From Escarpia spicata (lineage: Eukaryota; Annelida; Polychaeta; Sabellida; Siboglinidae), in NCBI GenBank assembly GCA_963995525.1, contig OZ023205.1, positions 42,346,074 through 42,410,073 on the forward strand: a stretch of DNA of 64,000 nucleotides. The letters are read 5' to 3'. The notes beneath the pieces were generated by a model. It made no database searches. It was not told the origin of the DNA and worked only from the letters and a program-made list of their open reading frames with translations. Of this stretch, positions 1-13,535 are shown one piece after another (position 1 is the first letter of the stretch; the number at the start of each line of letters is the position of its first letter). The position numbers were made by a program, and so were the translations under genes.

Positions 1-70
1 GTGATGTCATACGCATACTGAAAGAACGATCCTTTATTACATTTTAACACGCCGACATTGTATCATTGTA

Positions 71-244
71 AGTGCATCTCCGCCCAGGTGTAAGTGCATC
101 TCCGCCCAGGTGTAAGTGCATCTCCGCCCAGGTGTTAGTGCATCTCCGCCCAGGTGTAAGTGCATCTCCGCCTAGGTGTAAGTGTATCTCCGCCCAGGTG
201 TAAGTGCATCTCCACCCAGGTGTAAGTGCATCTCCGCCCAGGTG
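71..244. repeat. 22-bp minisatellite, about 8 copies
   Basis: Eight head-to-tail units of about 22 bp with core CATCTCCGCCCAGGTG; only single-base differences between units. The reading frames that cross it are by-products of the repeat. Confidence 0.95.
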
Positions 245-994
245 CTCTTGTCTATTTCGTATGTTCATTTGCTTACAGTTGTTTACATGTCTTATATTCT
301 CTACTTGTCTAGAGGGCCTTTCTCCTGCCTGAGAGAACTGAGTGGCGATCAATTCACCAGATGTCACCAACATAAACGATTGGGTTTCTCCTCCATGGGT
401 TGGTGTAAGCTAGTTATAATTATTTTTATATTTTTTTGTATGTATCCCTGACCAGCCCAATCAAAGGCAATCCACGTAAGATACATGTAATCCTAAGTGT
501 TACTGCTTTATAAAGTTTATCTTAATAAACAAAAGGAGACTACATTGATCAATCCTGCACAGTTTTGGGTGGACAGCATTCTTAATCTTACAACCTGGAT
601 TGGGTAGAATTACAGTGGTCAATTATACTGTCGTTAAAAATGCAAAAAATTACAATTACACTGTAACAAAATGAAATTACAAACTTTACTATTACACAAT
701 AATTGTAATTCATTATGCAGTTACAACTAAACTTAACACTGCCTGAGTAAACAATATGTCATGTTACATAAGCCTACTACATATGTATGTAATACTATGT
801 ATACAACATATCAGCATTTGCACACTTGTTTCAACACAGCCTTTCACAGTTGTGCTTTGGTAATGTAATCTGAGTTGGGTTATTTTTATCTGATCCTTTT
901 TTACAAGTGAAGTAAAATACTTCACAGAGGTTCGTTTTAACAGGATCACAATGGTACACAGAATAGGTGAGATCTGTTGAATGGTACAGCCGCC
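245..994. other. AT-rich intergenic, no gene seen
   Basis: No frame with a recognisable product. The sequence is AT-rich with scattered TTACA/TGTAA motifs. Nothing else can be supported. Confidence 0.6.
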
Positions 995-1147
995 TTTATT
1001 CTCATACACACACTGAAAGGTGTATCTCCAGTGGAATCAAACATGTAACTTCAGGCATCAATAATGGGTGTTTATTCTCATACACACACTGAAAGGTGTA
1101 TCTCCAGGGGAATCAAACATGTAACTTCAGGCATCAGTAATGGGTGT
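995..1147. repeat. 76-bp tandem duplication (2 copies)
   Basis: Two adjacent copies of a 76-bp unit starting TTTATTCTCATACACACAC differ at one or two bases. A simple local duplication without coding potential. Confidence 0.9.
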
Positions 1148-2159
1148 TATCCACACAAATGTACAGTCAACACAGGATATCTTGACAATCTTATACATAG
1201 CTTCATGGCTGTTAGAGTACTCAGAATACAGTGTGTTTACAGTCACTAGGTTTGAAATGAACAAACCTTTGCATCAAAACTTACAAATAGGTACTACCTG
1301 GTATGTTGTTTTCCACAATTCATGAGCATTTATTTACATATTTTTGTTAATACTTAACACATGTTGAAGGTATACTGCCCACCAAATTAAGCATAAGCCC
1401 CAAATTTTGCTCACCAATTGAATTTTTAGCCTGCAAAAAGTCAACAAAACCCCCAGACTACTAACAAGTGCAGACTGACTTAACCATGCGGGTCTTTGAT
1501 GTTCAACGCGGTTGTGATTTTCTCACACACACAAGACAGCCAATTCAGCCACAATTTGAGTGGTAAGCTATTCCCAGTGGTTTTATGTTTGAGTTATCAA
1601 GGAATTATTATCTGCTGCATACAATGTCATAACTGGCGATAGCATAAATCATTAAATGAAATGGTTATGGGAATGGCTTGAAGTTGAACATACTGTAACA
1701 GCGACATCTGCTGTCCTTGGTTTATTGCTTCATGAGTGGGCGACATAAACTAGTACATGAAGAAGATATTTACCATGCGAGGCGTGGTTCGGTAGACGCC
1801 ACCTGGGTCAAACCTTTCCTGGCGCTTGCCGTGGTTGATATAGTCCTCTCTGCAAACACTCTAGTATGTAACTCATTCAATGTGCTATCAGTTCATTGAA
1901 CATTCTCTACACCATTCTCTCATCATTTACACATACTGCCATGTGTAAGAACATTAAAAGGAGACCAATATATATGAGATATTGATCGATGGTTACATAT
2001 ATATAAGAGATATTGATCGAAACATTTTCTGAAAACTGAAAGTAGGTTTTAAAATTAGATGGCACAAAATAATATTAATGCAATGCCATGCATTAATGTG
2101 CTAAGTTGGGCTGCTTTAATAACTGCAGTCAACTTATGCATTACAGTGATACCAGGTAT
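1148..2159. other. intergenic, no gene seen
   Basis: Short frames only and no recognisable domain. A TATATATGAGATATTGATCGA-like phrase is repeated once near 1,965-2,020. Confidence 0.5.
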
Positions 2160-2515
2160 TGCATTAGTGCAACAAGCTGGATTGCTTTAGCTAGTGCACT
2201 CAGTTCATGCATTTGAGCAATCAGACCTTGCATCAGTGCACTCAAGTACAATTATGTCATAATTAGTGCAATTGGGTCCTGCATTAGTGCACTCAGATCA
2301 TGCAATCGAGCACTCACATTTCTGCACTAGTGCACCCAGGTCCTGTATCAGTGCACTCAGGTCATGTTCATGCAGATGCTGCATTAGTGCAATCAGGGCA
2401 TTTATCAGTGCACTCAGGTACATCATTAGTGCACTCAGTGTCTGCTATACTGCACTAGTAGTGCAATCAGATCCTGCATTATTGCAATTAGGTCCTGTGT
2501 TAGTGCACTCTGGTG
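2160..2515. repeat. degenerate tandem repeat with GTGCACTCAGGTC core
   Basis: Many imperfect units of about 25-35 bp alternate GTGCACTCAG and GTGCAATCAG with TCCTGCATTA spacers. The open frame through it is repeat-derived. Confidence 0.8.
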
Positions 2516-2934
2516 GTCCTATTTTGGTATCCTGAAGAAGTACACCTATAGAACAGAAGTAGAGGACACAAAAAACACATTTTGTACACACAGTAGACTT
2601 ACAGTTTGTTCTGGACCAGCTTTGACACTTTCATCCTATCGACATTAACCCTAGCATCCTCGCTGTGCTGTTTCTCATTTCTCAGCCTCCTCTGCCTGTG
2701 TTTCTCATCAGCCTCCTTATGCACTTTGATACCGTGATGGCGTCTGGACACCCCCGCTTGGCTTAGTTTGTTGTTTGCACTTTTATGCAACAGTGGATTC
2801 TCCATTGACAAGACGAAATAAAATGGGTATTGTTTATTGCTGCGTTTAGATGTTGTTCTCGCAAATGCTGCGTTACAGCACCATCTAAAAAAAATGTATT
2901 CCTGGGGTAATTACACATGTATTAATACCCACGT

Positions 2935-3022
2935 ACACATGCATGCACGCATGCACACACACACGCACACACACACACAAATTAACATGTGCATGCATAC
3001 ACGAACACACACGCACACACAT
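2935..3022. repeat. interrupted CA microsatellite
   Basis: CA dinucleotides interrupted by GCATG steps; the frames on both strands that cross it are compositional. Confidence 0.9.
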
Positions 3023-4200
3023 CTGGTGCACCTTACCCCCATTGCTGTGTAATATATGGTATGCTTGTTTGAAATCCACATATATTATCAACTGTTTAAA
3101 TTTATTGGAACACTGAATCACTGTATGATTTTTATTAGTTAGTTGACATATATAGGGGTTTATTCTATGCACTGGTATATAGCTGTGAAATATGTTGTTC
3201 TAAATATTAGATGAATTAGTTTTTGCAAAAAATCACTTCCAATATGATTGACAAAGGGGCGTGCTTTGCCCTGCAGTGAAAGTGTGATCAGAATGTTAAA
3301 ACACCAGTGTAATTAAAAAATTTAAGTCACATTATTCCCCGCATGAGCTAATGCCGTCTGTTATAACAAAATATTGTAGTATGTAAATATTTATTTTACA
3401 ATTTTGTTTAGTAAATGCACTTTGCTTTGGAACCATTTAAAATAGTAGCACTTAATACAATATAATATGGGTAACAAATTCAAACTGGTGTAACTTTTTC
3501 TTGTGCAGTTTCTGCAAAAATCTTGACATGTAATTATAATCATATATGGTTTGACATGTTGCATCATTTGACTAATACTAGAATGCGCCAATAAAAATAA
3601 CACATTTGAAGATGTGATTTGACCCTGTACTATGGTCTAAATCTGTGACGAAATTTTTTTATATTGTATTATTATTGGATATTAATATTCTGAAACGTTA
3701 CATTGCAAGTTGGTTAGTCAATGTCACAATGACAATCCATTCACAAGTTGTCCATATAAATAATGTATAGCCAGTATAGGACTGCAGATGTTATAACTTC
3801 ACAAGACGAAGTTAAACAATTGTCATTTTCACTTTAGATTATTACATAATATAAATCGTTCAGTAGAAGCATATAACATTACCTGCAATAGCAATGTTTT
3901 CTTATTACACCCACTAGTTAATGATTAATAACACAGAATGACATTCGATAAACAACCAACACCACAACGGCCATGCTTAATTTAACATGTGTACGTCATT
4001 TCCATAGCTACTGCAACAGGCGGTGGCGCCATCTTCTGTGTCTTCTGGTAGGAAACTTGCAAGTACACAAACCACTGTAAAACTGTTAAACTCGCTATAG
4101 ATTTCCCTTGAAATTTACTTTCAACAAGAGAACCCACCTGCTGTCGGTCTGCAGTCTGCTTGGTGATGTTATCCCAGGTCACGATGCGTGTTTTCATGTA
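3023..4200. other. intergenic, no gene seen
   Basis: AT-rich DNA with frames below 75 codons and no recognisable product. Confidence 0.5.
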
Positions 4201-4204
4201 ATTT

Positions 4205-4640
4205 TTCTACGGTTCTTCTCCATGTTTAGCATTGGCATCGGAACGTGAAGAATATGGGAGAGGCTGATCGGGAGCTGATCGGTTCTTCCAAAACCTCCAA
4301 TTGCACCCCACTGTAGTTCGCCAAAAACCCACCTCCAGGCTTTCACAAATCCTAAATTTGCACACACACCTAAGACTCGCCATAAAACACCCTCCCCGAC
4401 GCCCTTCACAAACCTTAATTTGCACCCCCCTTGAAGCTCACCTAAACCCAACTTCAGGCTCTCCAAAAACATCCGAATGCAATCCTCCTTGAGGCTCGCC
4501 AAAACACCGTACATTGAGGTTCTTCAGAAACTTCAATTTGTGTCCTCCCCGAGACTCACCAGAACATTTTCAGGCTCTCCAAGAACCTCCAAACGCGCCC
4601 CCTTGAGGCTCGCCAAAAGCACTCCACCTTGAGGCTCGAT
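4205..4640 (-). repeat. dispersed repeat family, tandem degenerate units
   Basis: About seven imperfect units of 50-60 bp, each carrying an AGGCTCGCCAAAA / CTCCAAAAAC type core. Read on the minus strand the unit resembles the repeat at 5,870-5,990 (shared CAGTGGGGTGCA) and the piece near 27,570. The two blocks are therefore inverted arms around the endonuclease relic between them. Confidence 0.65.
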
Positions 4641-4885
4641 CCGCCTGGATACTCTCTATGAGAGCTTCCTGCCGGTCCCAAGTTCGGGTAAAGGAGGATG
4701 ATTGGTCGATGGGCTAGCGACCACACCCCGTAAAAACATACTAACTACGGAAACTGAAACAAGAGAGAACACTGCACCCGGGGGCAGAAGCGAAGCAAAC
4801 CAGGTAACTGGTTCAATGACAGGTGGCCGCCAAACCCGCAAGGAAGCCCCCACCCCGACAGATAGATCTCCTAACGCAAAAATCA

Positions 4886-5780
4886 ACGATTAACATTGGA
4901 TGCTGGAATGTGAGAACGCTGTACCAGACAGGAAATGCGTCAATGCAAGATCAGCCATCTAGGCATCACGCAGGCCAGACGGACTGGTGCTAGGAAAAGA
5001 GTACTGACTACAGGAGACACCACAATATGGTCAGACAGAGAAGACAACCAGCATCGAAAGGGAGTGGCCCTAATCATCCACAGGAAGCACAACAACACTC
5101 TTCTTGAATGGAAGCCAATCAGTGAGAAACGTCTTTATGCTAGATTGAACTCCAGATTTATAAAACGTTCAGTAGTAATCTGCAATGCGCCAACATATGA
5201 AGCAGGGGATGAAAACAAAGACACCCTCTATGACAATCTTCAGTCAATTTTGGAAGACATCCCCCGACATGATGTACTAGTGGTTCTTGCGGACTTTAGC
5301 GCACGTGTGGGGAGCGACAACACAGATAGGGAGAGGATCATGTGCAAACATGGAACAGGCAGGATGACTGGAAATGGCAGCAGAATGTGTGACATATGTG
5401 GGGGCAAATGACCTTGTGATCGGAGGAACGCTTTTCCAACATAAGACAATTTACAAGGTGACATGGAGATCTCCAGATGGCGAGAACCAAATAGATCACA
5501 TCCCGATAAACGGGAAATGGAGGCGCTCACTACAAGATGTTAGAACAAGGAGACTGGCAGATGCTGGCAGCGACCACAGCCTGTTGTTGGGAAAACTCGC
5601 CCTGATATGAAACTGAGGCAGGCCAAGACTGGAAAAAAGAAGCGACAGCGCTATAATACAGACAAGTTACATAACCTAGAAACGAAGCCACAGTTCATAA
5701 TTGCTCGAAGAACAGTTTTAGTATTCTGCAGGAGGAAAAAAGAGAAGACAATACACAGTTTCAATAAGGCTATGGAACAA
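4886..5780 (+). pseudogene. broken LINE endonuclease (CFDP2/RTE-like EEP domain)
   Basis: Relic of an exonuclease-endonuclease-phosphatase domain of a non-LTR retrotransposon, the type often labelled craniofacial development protein 2-like. Seen: an N-terminal CWNVRTLYQTG block at about 4,900-4,930, a LADFSARVGSDN block near 5,285-5,320 (family usually G/NDFNA), and IDHI plus the terminal SDH catalytic motif at about 5,490-5,580. The early part shifts frame near 4,935, and another single-base frameshift near 5,395 separates the DFSARVG half from the SDH half. The linker that normally precedes reverse transcriptase follows to about 5,780, but no reverse transcriptase is present. Dead 5' fragment of a LINE, bracketed by inverted copies of a dispersed repeat. 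Confidence 0.75.
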
Positions 5781-5869
5781 GCCCATCATGCCCGTAGGCT
5801 AGGGGTGCGAATGACCAGTGCGTACACACCCCCCGATGTGGCAAGAGTTCCGTTCGAGGTAGCAAAGGG

Positions 5870-5990
5870 TTGTAATTGGAAGTTGTTTGGGAGCCTCAGT
5901 GGGGTGCACTTGGATGTTTTACGGAGGGTGCAGCTGAAGGTTAGGGGAGCCTCAGGGGGTGCAGCTGGAGCTCACAGGGGGTGCATTGCC
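5870..5990 (+). repeat. dispersed repeat family, inverted relative to 4.2-4.6 kb
   Basis: Units with GGAGCCTCAGTGGGGTGCA match the reverse complement of the 4,205-4,640 block and the GCGAGCCTCAATGGAGGTGCA piece near 27,572. A short open frame through it is repeat-derived. Confidence 0.65.
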
Positions 5991-5996
5991 CATTAA

Positions 5997-8178
5997 ATAA
6001 AACTTGGGAAATCCTCTCTAAACATGAACCGCACCAATTAGGCAAAATAAATTCCTATTCAACAACATCGCACCATACATTTCTTTATGAACAAGGCTGT
6101 CCATTGTAAGTGTTTTATTAAACAACTTCACAAAATGAAGAGTACAATAGGCTGATCATTTGTGGTAAGGCAGGTTTTGGGGCGCAAATTCGCCTGACTG
6201 GGGGGGGGGGGCAGGCAGATCAATACTGTCGGGTAGAGATTTGTGAATAGCAAATGGAAATACAATAGACATGTACCCAAACAGGAAGAAGACAGCTACT
6301 GTTATATGGCTCTAAATGGTCACCGTAAGGGAAAAAGAACGTGTGCTGCCCGAAAACAGCAGCAGAAAACGATAGACCAGTGGGATTGAAGACGTGGACA
6401 GAAGCCACACGGATACTCGGTTGTATGTTCAGAGACAGAAAGATATGACAAACAGGAGAACCACTGCAGATTTATGAGCCACAAGTCCCGAGGTGGACAC
6501 GTAAGGTAGGAGCCACGTAATTTTTCTGTCAGGTTTCTGCGGAGAGCTAGGTAAAATAAACAAATCCAATAATTAACACTGTTTTATTGTTTCTTCCAAA
6601 GCACATGGGATCCTATTACACCAAAACTTTAGTTGTTGACTATTAAATTGTATTACGTTGGAGCCAGCTAAATATCGGTGATCATCAGTATAAGGTATGA
6701 CTGGTTAGTTTGCTTCACACTCCCAATCTCTATCCGCGAGAATTAAAATAGTTCCCATTTTCGAAACCTCATTTCGATTTATAAATGCAAAAATAGTATA
6801 ATCGGTGCATTCTGGTTAGTCTTATATGTTACACAGCTCCGTATCCAACGAGTTTTACGATTCACCTTTATATATACAAAATAGTATAAAAAATGATTAT
6901 TGTCCACCTAGACACAACGTCCCGATCATGCAATAAATAGAACGTCTACGTCACACCCCTAAAATATCGCGTTATACACCAGTTCACCACTGCCACAACT
7001 TGATTACAAATTCAAAATGGACGGTTGGTGTAGTTGCCTAAACGATTGGTACACTATAGGCAACACAAAAGGTACATTATTCAGTCACTGTTGTTTACAA
7101 CGTGTCACGTCACTGCAACTGTGTACTTGAGTAACGCAACGTTGCTATGGTTCTAGCGACATTTTCTATAACAAAAAAGTATCCACAAGTGCACGCATCT
7201 GAAATCGAGAGCTTTCTTGACAAACATCATGAGTTTACCAAATGAAATAAATGCATGCACGTGCAAAATCTGCGAATGTGGTGTTGTGTGGCTGGTGTGA
7301 TCAAGTGTCACGCATGTGTGGGGGGTTGTGTCTACGTGTGAACAGACCGGATATGACCTCCATAGGTGCGCACGCAACTCAAGTCTGTATAATTGGTCAC
7401 TTTATAAAGATAAATGATGTATACGTTTTAGTAAGACTGTCTGTAGATCGTGTACCGTTGGCCGTGTGTTGTTGCTTAGACAACAATAAAGCTTTCACCG
7501 CACCTTCAATATTAATGATGAGGTGTTGTTCACTCGGCAATGTTACACGTTACACGTCCAACATACAGTAGCTGCGGCCATGTATAATTGCCAGCGGCAG
7601 GACATTGTTAAGTTAACATAAACCACAGTTCAGTGTATTTTGTCGATGGCCGAGATAACAACCTGTCAAGGGCCGACCCAAACACGCAGTGACTATGACG
7701 ATATAGGATACGTTTGAAACAGAACCAACACATGCATTGGGCAAGAACTTATCTGGTGTAGAACGTTCAAAAAATTGTCAAAATGACTATGTAGAACAGT
7801 GCTTGAACCTAGGCTTAACACGTATCAGGGTGTTTTAACACTCCTGGAGGTATCATGTTGATATCAATACACACATTAACCGCATTTAAACTCCTGATTA
7901 AACACATATGGTATGTCAATATATAAGACTACATAACATGTCTGTATTATATAAAACTATCCATGTTTTGTTTAAAACTCATTACTTTTGTGCGTGGGCA
8001 CTGAGTGTTTTAAACCTAATTTGAAAACAATCTAGGGTGTTTTGAACCTAAATTCAAAACACTACTTACTGTAGTTTCGAGGGTGGGTGTGTTGAAATTC
8101 CTACACCGGTGAGCCAACTGCGCTACACATCTATCTACCTACATTAACGACCAAGCCATGTTAAATGATAGTTTTATG
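5997..8178. other. intergenic, no gene seen
   Basis: About 2.2 kb with only short frames and no recognisable product. Contains a poly-G run near 6,200-6,211. At 8,105-8,135 on the minus strand there is a box-A-like TAGCGCAGTTGG without a matching box B. Confidence 0.5.
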
Positions 8179-8236
8179 CTAGTTCAACCGTCGTACATAA
8201 TACTAGGCACACCATGTTTGGGGGTTCGACCCTGGA
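8179..8236 (+). repeat. tRNA-derived SINE-like fragment
   Basis: A degenerate box A-like segment (TAGTTCAACCGTCG) is followed after about 35 nt by a near-perfect box B (GGGGGTTCGACCCTGG). Spacing fits a tRNA head, but arms do not fold cleanly. Probably an old SINE head rather than a functional tRNA. Confidence 0.4.
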
Positions 8237-8752
8237 CATATTAGCCTAAGCACACTTTAAACACAAACATATATATGCAAATATATATCACGAGTAGCAA
8301 ATTAACATGTGGAATGTAGGCGTAAGCAGCGACGAGTTCAAATGCTACCAAAATTAATTGTGTACAATGTCAACAAAGCCAAACGTAAAAGCATGAATAA
8401 AATAAGCACATCACATTTCAAGGTACAAAGGTTGATAGTTGCTGTCGCAAAACCATGTTATACAAGATGCATTATATGTTTTCTAATATGTATCACATGG
8501 GTTTAGTCCACACAATATCCACAATGTTTTCACATAATTTGACCGTTATCTGTTACATTTGATTTTTGTTAGACTCGAATGTCATGTTAAGGCCGATGGA
8601 TTCAACAAGAGATAACGGTCAAATTGTATAACAATTGGTGTGGTTCATTACAGCGCATGATATGTGGTCAATATGTCAGGATATAATAGTTTGTACTGCA
8701 AAACTTCATGTTACAATAACAACGATCATATTTGGTATTTTAACAAACAGAT
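8237..8752. other. 3' flank of LRR receptor 1, no further gene seen
   Basis: AT-rich sequence with no domain. It would hold the 3' UTR of the minus-strand receptor, but no clear AATAAA was found close to its stop. Confidence 0.4.
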
Positions 8753-10831
8753 TCACATAGAAAGCTTCCCGTCAAAGAGACGGTACGCCACCTTCGAGTT
8801 GCCATCGCGGCGCCTTCTCTGACACCGGAGTGCAACAACGACGGCGAACACAAGAACGATGGCGAGGAACAGACAGCCGAGGATGATGCCGATGTAGTGA
8901 CCGCGGACCCCCATCCCAGACGGACAGCTGGCGGGAACGTGCCGGGCATCGATGGCCACGATGTTGACAACGTGACCTGTGCCGTTCAAACACGTCAAGT
9001 TCTTCTTGTCGGTGAGCGTCACCGCCGTCGTCTGCACCCAGCGCACGAACACCGCGCTGGAGCAGTTGCAGACGAACGAGTTGCCCGTCAGGTCCATCTC
9101 AGTCTTGCTCCCCACAGCTGCGGCGTCGTTGACGAACGCCGAATCCGCGTACGCCAACAGGTTGTCTCCCATGTCGATGGACACGCCGGACGCCATGTTG
9201 GCCACGCCGAAGCCGAGGACAGTCAGCCTGTTTCCGTGCAGGTTCAACTTCCGGATGTGCGTCAGATCCCGGAAGGCGTCGCGTCCGATTGACGGGATCT
9301 TGTTGTACGAGAGGTCGAGTTCGAGCAGCGAGTGAAGGCCATGGAACTGGTCGGTGATCTCGTGTCCTCGATCTCCAATCACGTTGTGTTGCAGGTACAA
9401 ATATTTCAGGAGGCCCATAACGCCGAGTGCGCCCGAATAAATCTGATAAATCCGACAGTTTCTGGCGTCGAACACTTGCAGGTTGCGAAATCCTGACATA
9501 GGGCCTTTCAGCACGTCCGCTTGGGTGTACGACATATTTAAAACGACCATGTCACTGTAATCTGTGACTTTGGTGTCTGCGTGGTAGCGGGATTGGTCGA
9601 GAAAGACCACCTGCAGGGAGACGGGTATCAACGAGGTGCGGTTTTGTTTGGCGGGGGATGGTCTGGTGGGATGGGTGTAGGTGACGTTCGGGAGCCGGGG
9701 TTTCTCCCGGAAATAGTCATCGAAGTTGACGTGATCCTGCGCGCAGAAGAGACGCCGATACTCGAAACGTGTGGCCCGAAGGTGCGATGCATCGATCACT
9801 TCCAAGTGCGTGTCGGCCGTCGATTCCTGGAAGTTCTTAAGGTGATACAATGAGGTGTGGTCGTAGATGCTGTTGAACCCCGTGGTGACGGTGCGTAAGG
9901 CGGGTACCAGGTGCATCATTCGAACGTCGACGCCGACGATGTCGTTGGCACGCAGACTAAGACGACGTACTGTCTTGAAGTGATGACTGCCGAAGAGGCG
10001 CTTACTGAGTATTACCGTCGTATTGCTGACGTCGTCAAGAATGACAGTGTCTAAGCTATTCGTGCTGGATCCCTTGATTGCTTCCGTGGCTCCGTCTATA
10101 CCGATGCGCTCGTTGCACGCCAGATTCAGCGAAGTTAGATGCGACAACGGCTCGAATGAGTTGTACGCAAGCTTGCTGACATTACACGCCCGCAGCGACA
10201 ACTGAGAAACGCTGGTGTTGGTTAAACTCGCAAAAGTCTCGTTGGACACGTCACCAAGGTTACAGTATTTGCCGGACAGTTCCAGTGACTTCAGTGACGT
10301 CATCTTTGCAAAGCCCGGACCCAGGGGAACGTTCGGCAGTCCGTTCATCGCCAGAGTATCCAGTCCGCTCAGCTCCCCCAGCGCTCTATCCGGGTAGCCG
10401 ACATGACCACTCGGACAGATGTTGGAGTGCATGATGAGGGTTCGCAGTGAAGTCACATTGTGGAAGGCATCAGCAGGGAATGCTTCATCCCCGAAACACA
10501 ATCTATTATGGGCAATATTAAGGCGTTTCAGATGCAGGAGTTCCGCGAAGGCGTCGGAGGCGAGGCGGATGAGTCCGTTCCCGGAGAGGTCGAGGACGGC
10601 AAGATTAGGGAGGTGCGAGAAGTGGCCCTTCTCGAGCACGGTCATCGTCATGTTGGTGAGCTTCAGCATGCGCAGACCCGTGGGCAGTGTCAGGGGCACG
10701 TCGCCGGCGCATGTCGCCGCGTGGCCCTCGGTGCCGAGGGTCTGCACGCACGCGGGGGCCGCCGTCGTCAGGCGGACCAAGAGGCCGAACACGAGCAGCA
10801 GCGGTGGGCGGATGGTGAGTCTCGCAGCCAT
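8753..10831 (-). CDS. LRR type I transmembrane receptor 1 (Toll-like ectodomain, no TIR)
   Basis: A 692-residue single open frame. A hydrophobic signal peptide (residues about 8-25, ending near TTAAPAC) precedes a Cys-rich cap. About a dozen or more LRRs follow (for example LxxLDLSGNGL and LxxLNIAHNRL near residues 75-115, and LLELDLSYNKI and IRKLNLHGNRL near 495-535). A CxC LRRCT cap (CNCSSAVFVRWVQ, about 590-640), a transmembrane helix (about 645-668) and a short basic tail of about 24 residues (RCQRRRRDG) complete it. Several NxS/T sites are present. The architecture matches Toll-like ectodomains, but no TIR domain follows; it could signal through a partner or act as a decoy or adhesion receptor (inference). 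The chosen ATG lies just after a TCAG acceptor. Paralogue of 46,697-48,922. Confidence 0.88.
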   Translation of the reverse strand: MAARLTIRPPLLLVFGLLVRLTTAAPACVQTLGTEGHAATCAGDVPLTLPTGLRMLKLTNMTMTVLEKGHFSHLPNLAVLDLSGNGLIRLASDAFAELLHLKRLNIAHNRLCFGDEAFPADAFHNVTSLRTLIMHSNICPSGHVGYPDRALGELSGLDTLAMNGLPNVPLGPGFAKMTSLKSLELSGKYCNLGDVSNETFASLTNTSVSQLSLRACNVSKLAYNSFEPLSHLTSLNLACNERIGIDGATEAIKGSSTNSLDTVILDDVSNTTVILSKRLFGSHHFKTVRRLSLRANDIVGVDVRMMHLVPALRTVTTGFNSIYDHTSLYHLKNFQESTADTHLEVIDASHLRATRFEYRRLFCAQDHVNFDDYFREKPRLPNVTYTHPTRPSPAKQNRTSLIPVSLQVVFLDQSRYHADTKVTDYSDMVVLNMSYTQADVLKGPMSGFRNLQVFDARNCRIYQIYSGALGVMGLLKYLYLQHNVIGDRGHEITDQFHGLHSLLELDLSYNKIPSIGRDAFRDLTHIRKLNLHGNRLTVLGFGVANMASGVSIDMGDNLLAYADSAFVNDAAAVGSKTEMDLTGNSFVCNCSSAVFVRWVQTTAVTLTDKKNLTCLNGTGHVVNIVAIDARHVPASCPSGMGVRGHYIGIILGCLFLAIVLVFAVVVALRCQRRRRDGNSKVAYRLFDGKLSM

Positions 10832-10852
10832 GTAATCTGAAGCAGACAGCAG
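10832..10852 (-). other. probable 3' splice site before LRR receptor 1 start
   Basis: On the minus strand a pyrimidine-rich run ending TTCAG lies 5 nt upstream of the ATG (AG complementary to 10,837-10,838). This suggests that the first exon is non-coding and lies at higher coordinates. Seen by eye, not scored. Confidence 0.45.
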
Positions 10853-11089
10853 TCAGTTAAATACAATGACGGGCTGTGTTCGAGAGTGTGCGGAAGATAT
10901 ATGGGCGGACCCGGTGACGAACCAACAACTACCAGAGCAAACATGTCATTGGGGGGTCTCTATATTTATAGAGTGCATTCAAATACAACCGACATACACT
11001 AGTGACTAGACTCGAGAATACGCACGCGCTCAAAATACACGCGCACAAACAGATAAACAGATACGCACGTACACATACATATATACAGA

Positions 11090-11828
<739 letters not shown>

Positions 11829-13535
11829 GGGACTGGCCAAAGGTAACCTGAATAGCAATTTTAAGGTGACTAGATTTCTATACTTTACTGTGATAATAAA
11901 TAATTTGGAACTGTCTTAGGGTGACCACAATTACTGACCAAGATGTTAACTGCTGGGAGAATCAAGTGGTGGCAACACCTTGATCTGGTGTGACTGGTAG
12001 ACTTGTTAAGATAGTTTGGTAGTCTGAATGCAAATACAATAGTGTAGTGTAGAGCATTGTGGAAGATGGATGGTTTTGCAACTTTCTTTCTATTCTGAAG
12101 GATGGCCCAATTAGCATAGTCAACATCTGGCTAGCAGAGATTGCTGACTACACCTGACATGTATTAAATTATGATTACTGTTCTAATTTATCAGTGTGTT
12201 TATGAGTTAAAAATTGTACTATAATATTTGTGAGAAAATAATAACATATAGAAAATAAGTGTTAACAATCATTACTACTTTTGCATGTTACAATAATTAT
12301 AATTTGCCTTCTACAATCAAGATTACATTAATAGCTTACTCATTCTATGTAGGCCAAACATGGGCCTATCTTGTTTACAGCTTCCACACTGTTACCCGAT
12401 ATAAGATAAACCATCAGCTGGAACAGTCAGATGTTATAAAATCTAATTCCTGGAGGCAATCTGGCTGTGTCTATTTAAAAATCATATATACAGTATAAAA
12501 TGTTATACAGTGTAAATTACATTTATATCTACAATGTATTTTTTACATTCTTCCTGTCCAAATATGTTCTAAGAAACCATTTTTGTTGGTGAACTTTTAA
12601 TAATTTGGCATCGAATCAGTTGTATAGAAGACAGATTTTTTCCAGGTTTGATTGTTACTTTATAGTTAAGACATGAGCAAAAAATTCACACTAGAAAATT
12701 GTAATCATTATTATAATCACAAACGTGATTAAGTACTTTGGTAATGTAATCCGTATGATTAGCTAATTACGAATATTTTCCTTTTTGATTTTGAAATTCA
12801 ATTACACATTAGTACAATTATTCCAACTATGCTGGTGACCTATTGGCTAAATTATTTGTACGGCTCAAAAAAAGAATGCGTGTATGGCATGGCCTGGCAG
12901 CAGAAGTTATCAGAAATAGACTAGTTTTATTGTCCAGATGGTGAATACATGCAAGGCATCGTGAGATCATTGTTGTATTTTTGTTCACAAGATGTTCACT
13001 TAATCATTAATGCATGTGCTCTTTCTTGCCAGTTGAACAGGTGTTTTAGAAGCCAAGATGACACTTGTAAGTTTCAGGAGTGGTTGAGCATACCTTTTGT
13101 CTGATTTGATTACATGTCAAAGCGTATATCGTTATATCTCTGAATGGTTGGCAATTGATAAATGTAATAAAACTACACAAATTATTCCGATTATTTTGTT
13201 GTGTGCACGAAACAAGTCAAACAGCAGTATATTTTTGTCGATGCATGTATGAACATATACAAAATTATTTAAATGTTACATTGATGGAATTTTATAAGCT
13301 GACACATGTCAAGTGAAGGTAAGTTTGTATGTAGCATGCATCAGAATGCAAAATTCAATTAATATAATATTTTGTTAAGTATCCAGTCCTTAGGACTGCT
13401 GAAATTGCTTTACACTTATCCCCTGTTCATTGAATCGAACATCATCTTGACATATCTGGGAAGCATTCAGCTATGCTGTGGGGATATTATTTGTATACAA
13501 ATATTCACCAATGTTTAGTGTCCAGTACTCATTCA
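11829..13535. other. AT-rich intergenic, no gene seen
   Basis: No frame above about 80 codons and none resembling a protein. Confidence 0.55.

Noticed and set aside
8753..10831. Calling LRR receptor 1 a full Toll-like receptor
   Set aside because: No TIR domain is encoded in the frame or recognised downstream.
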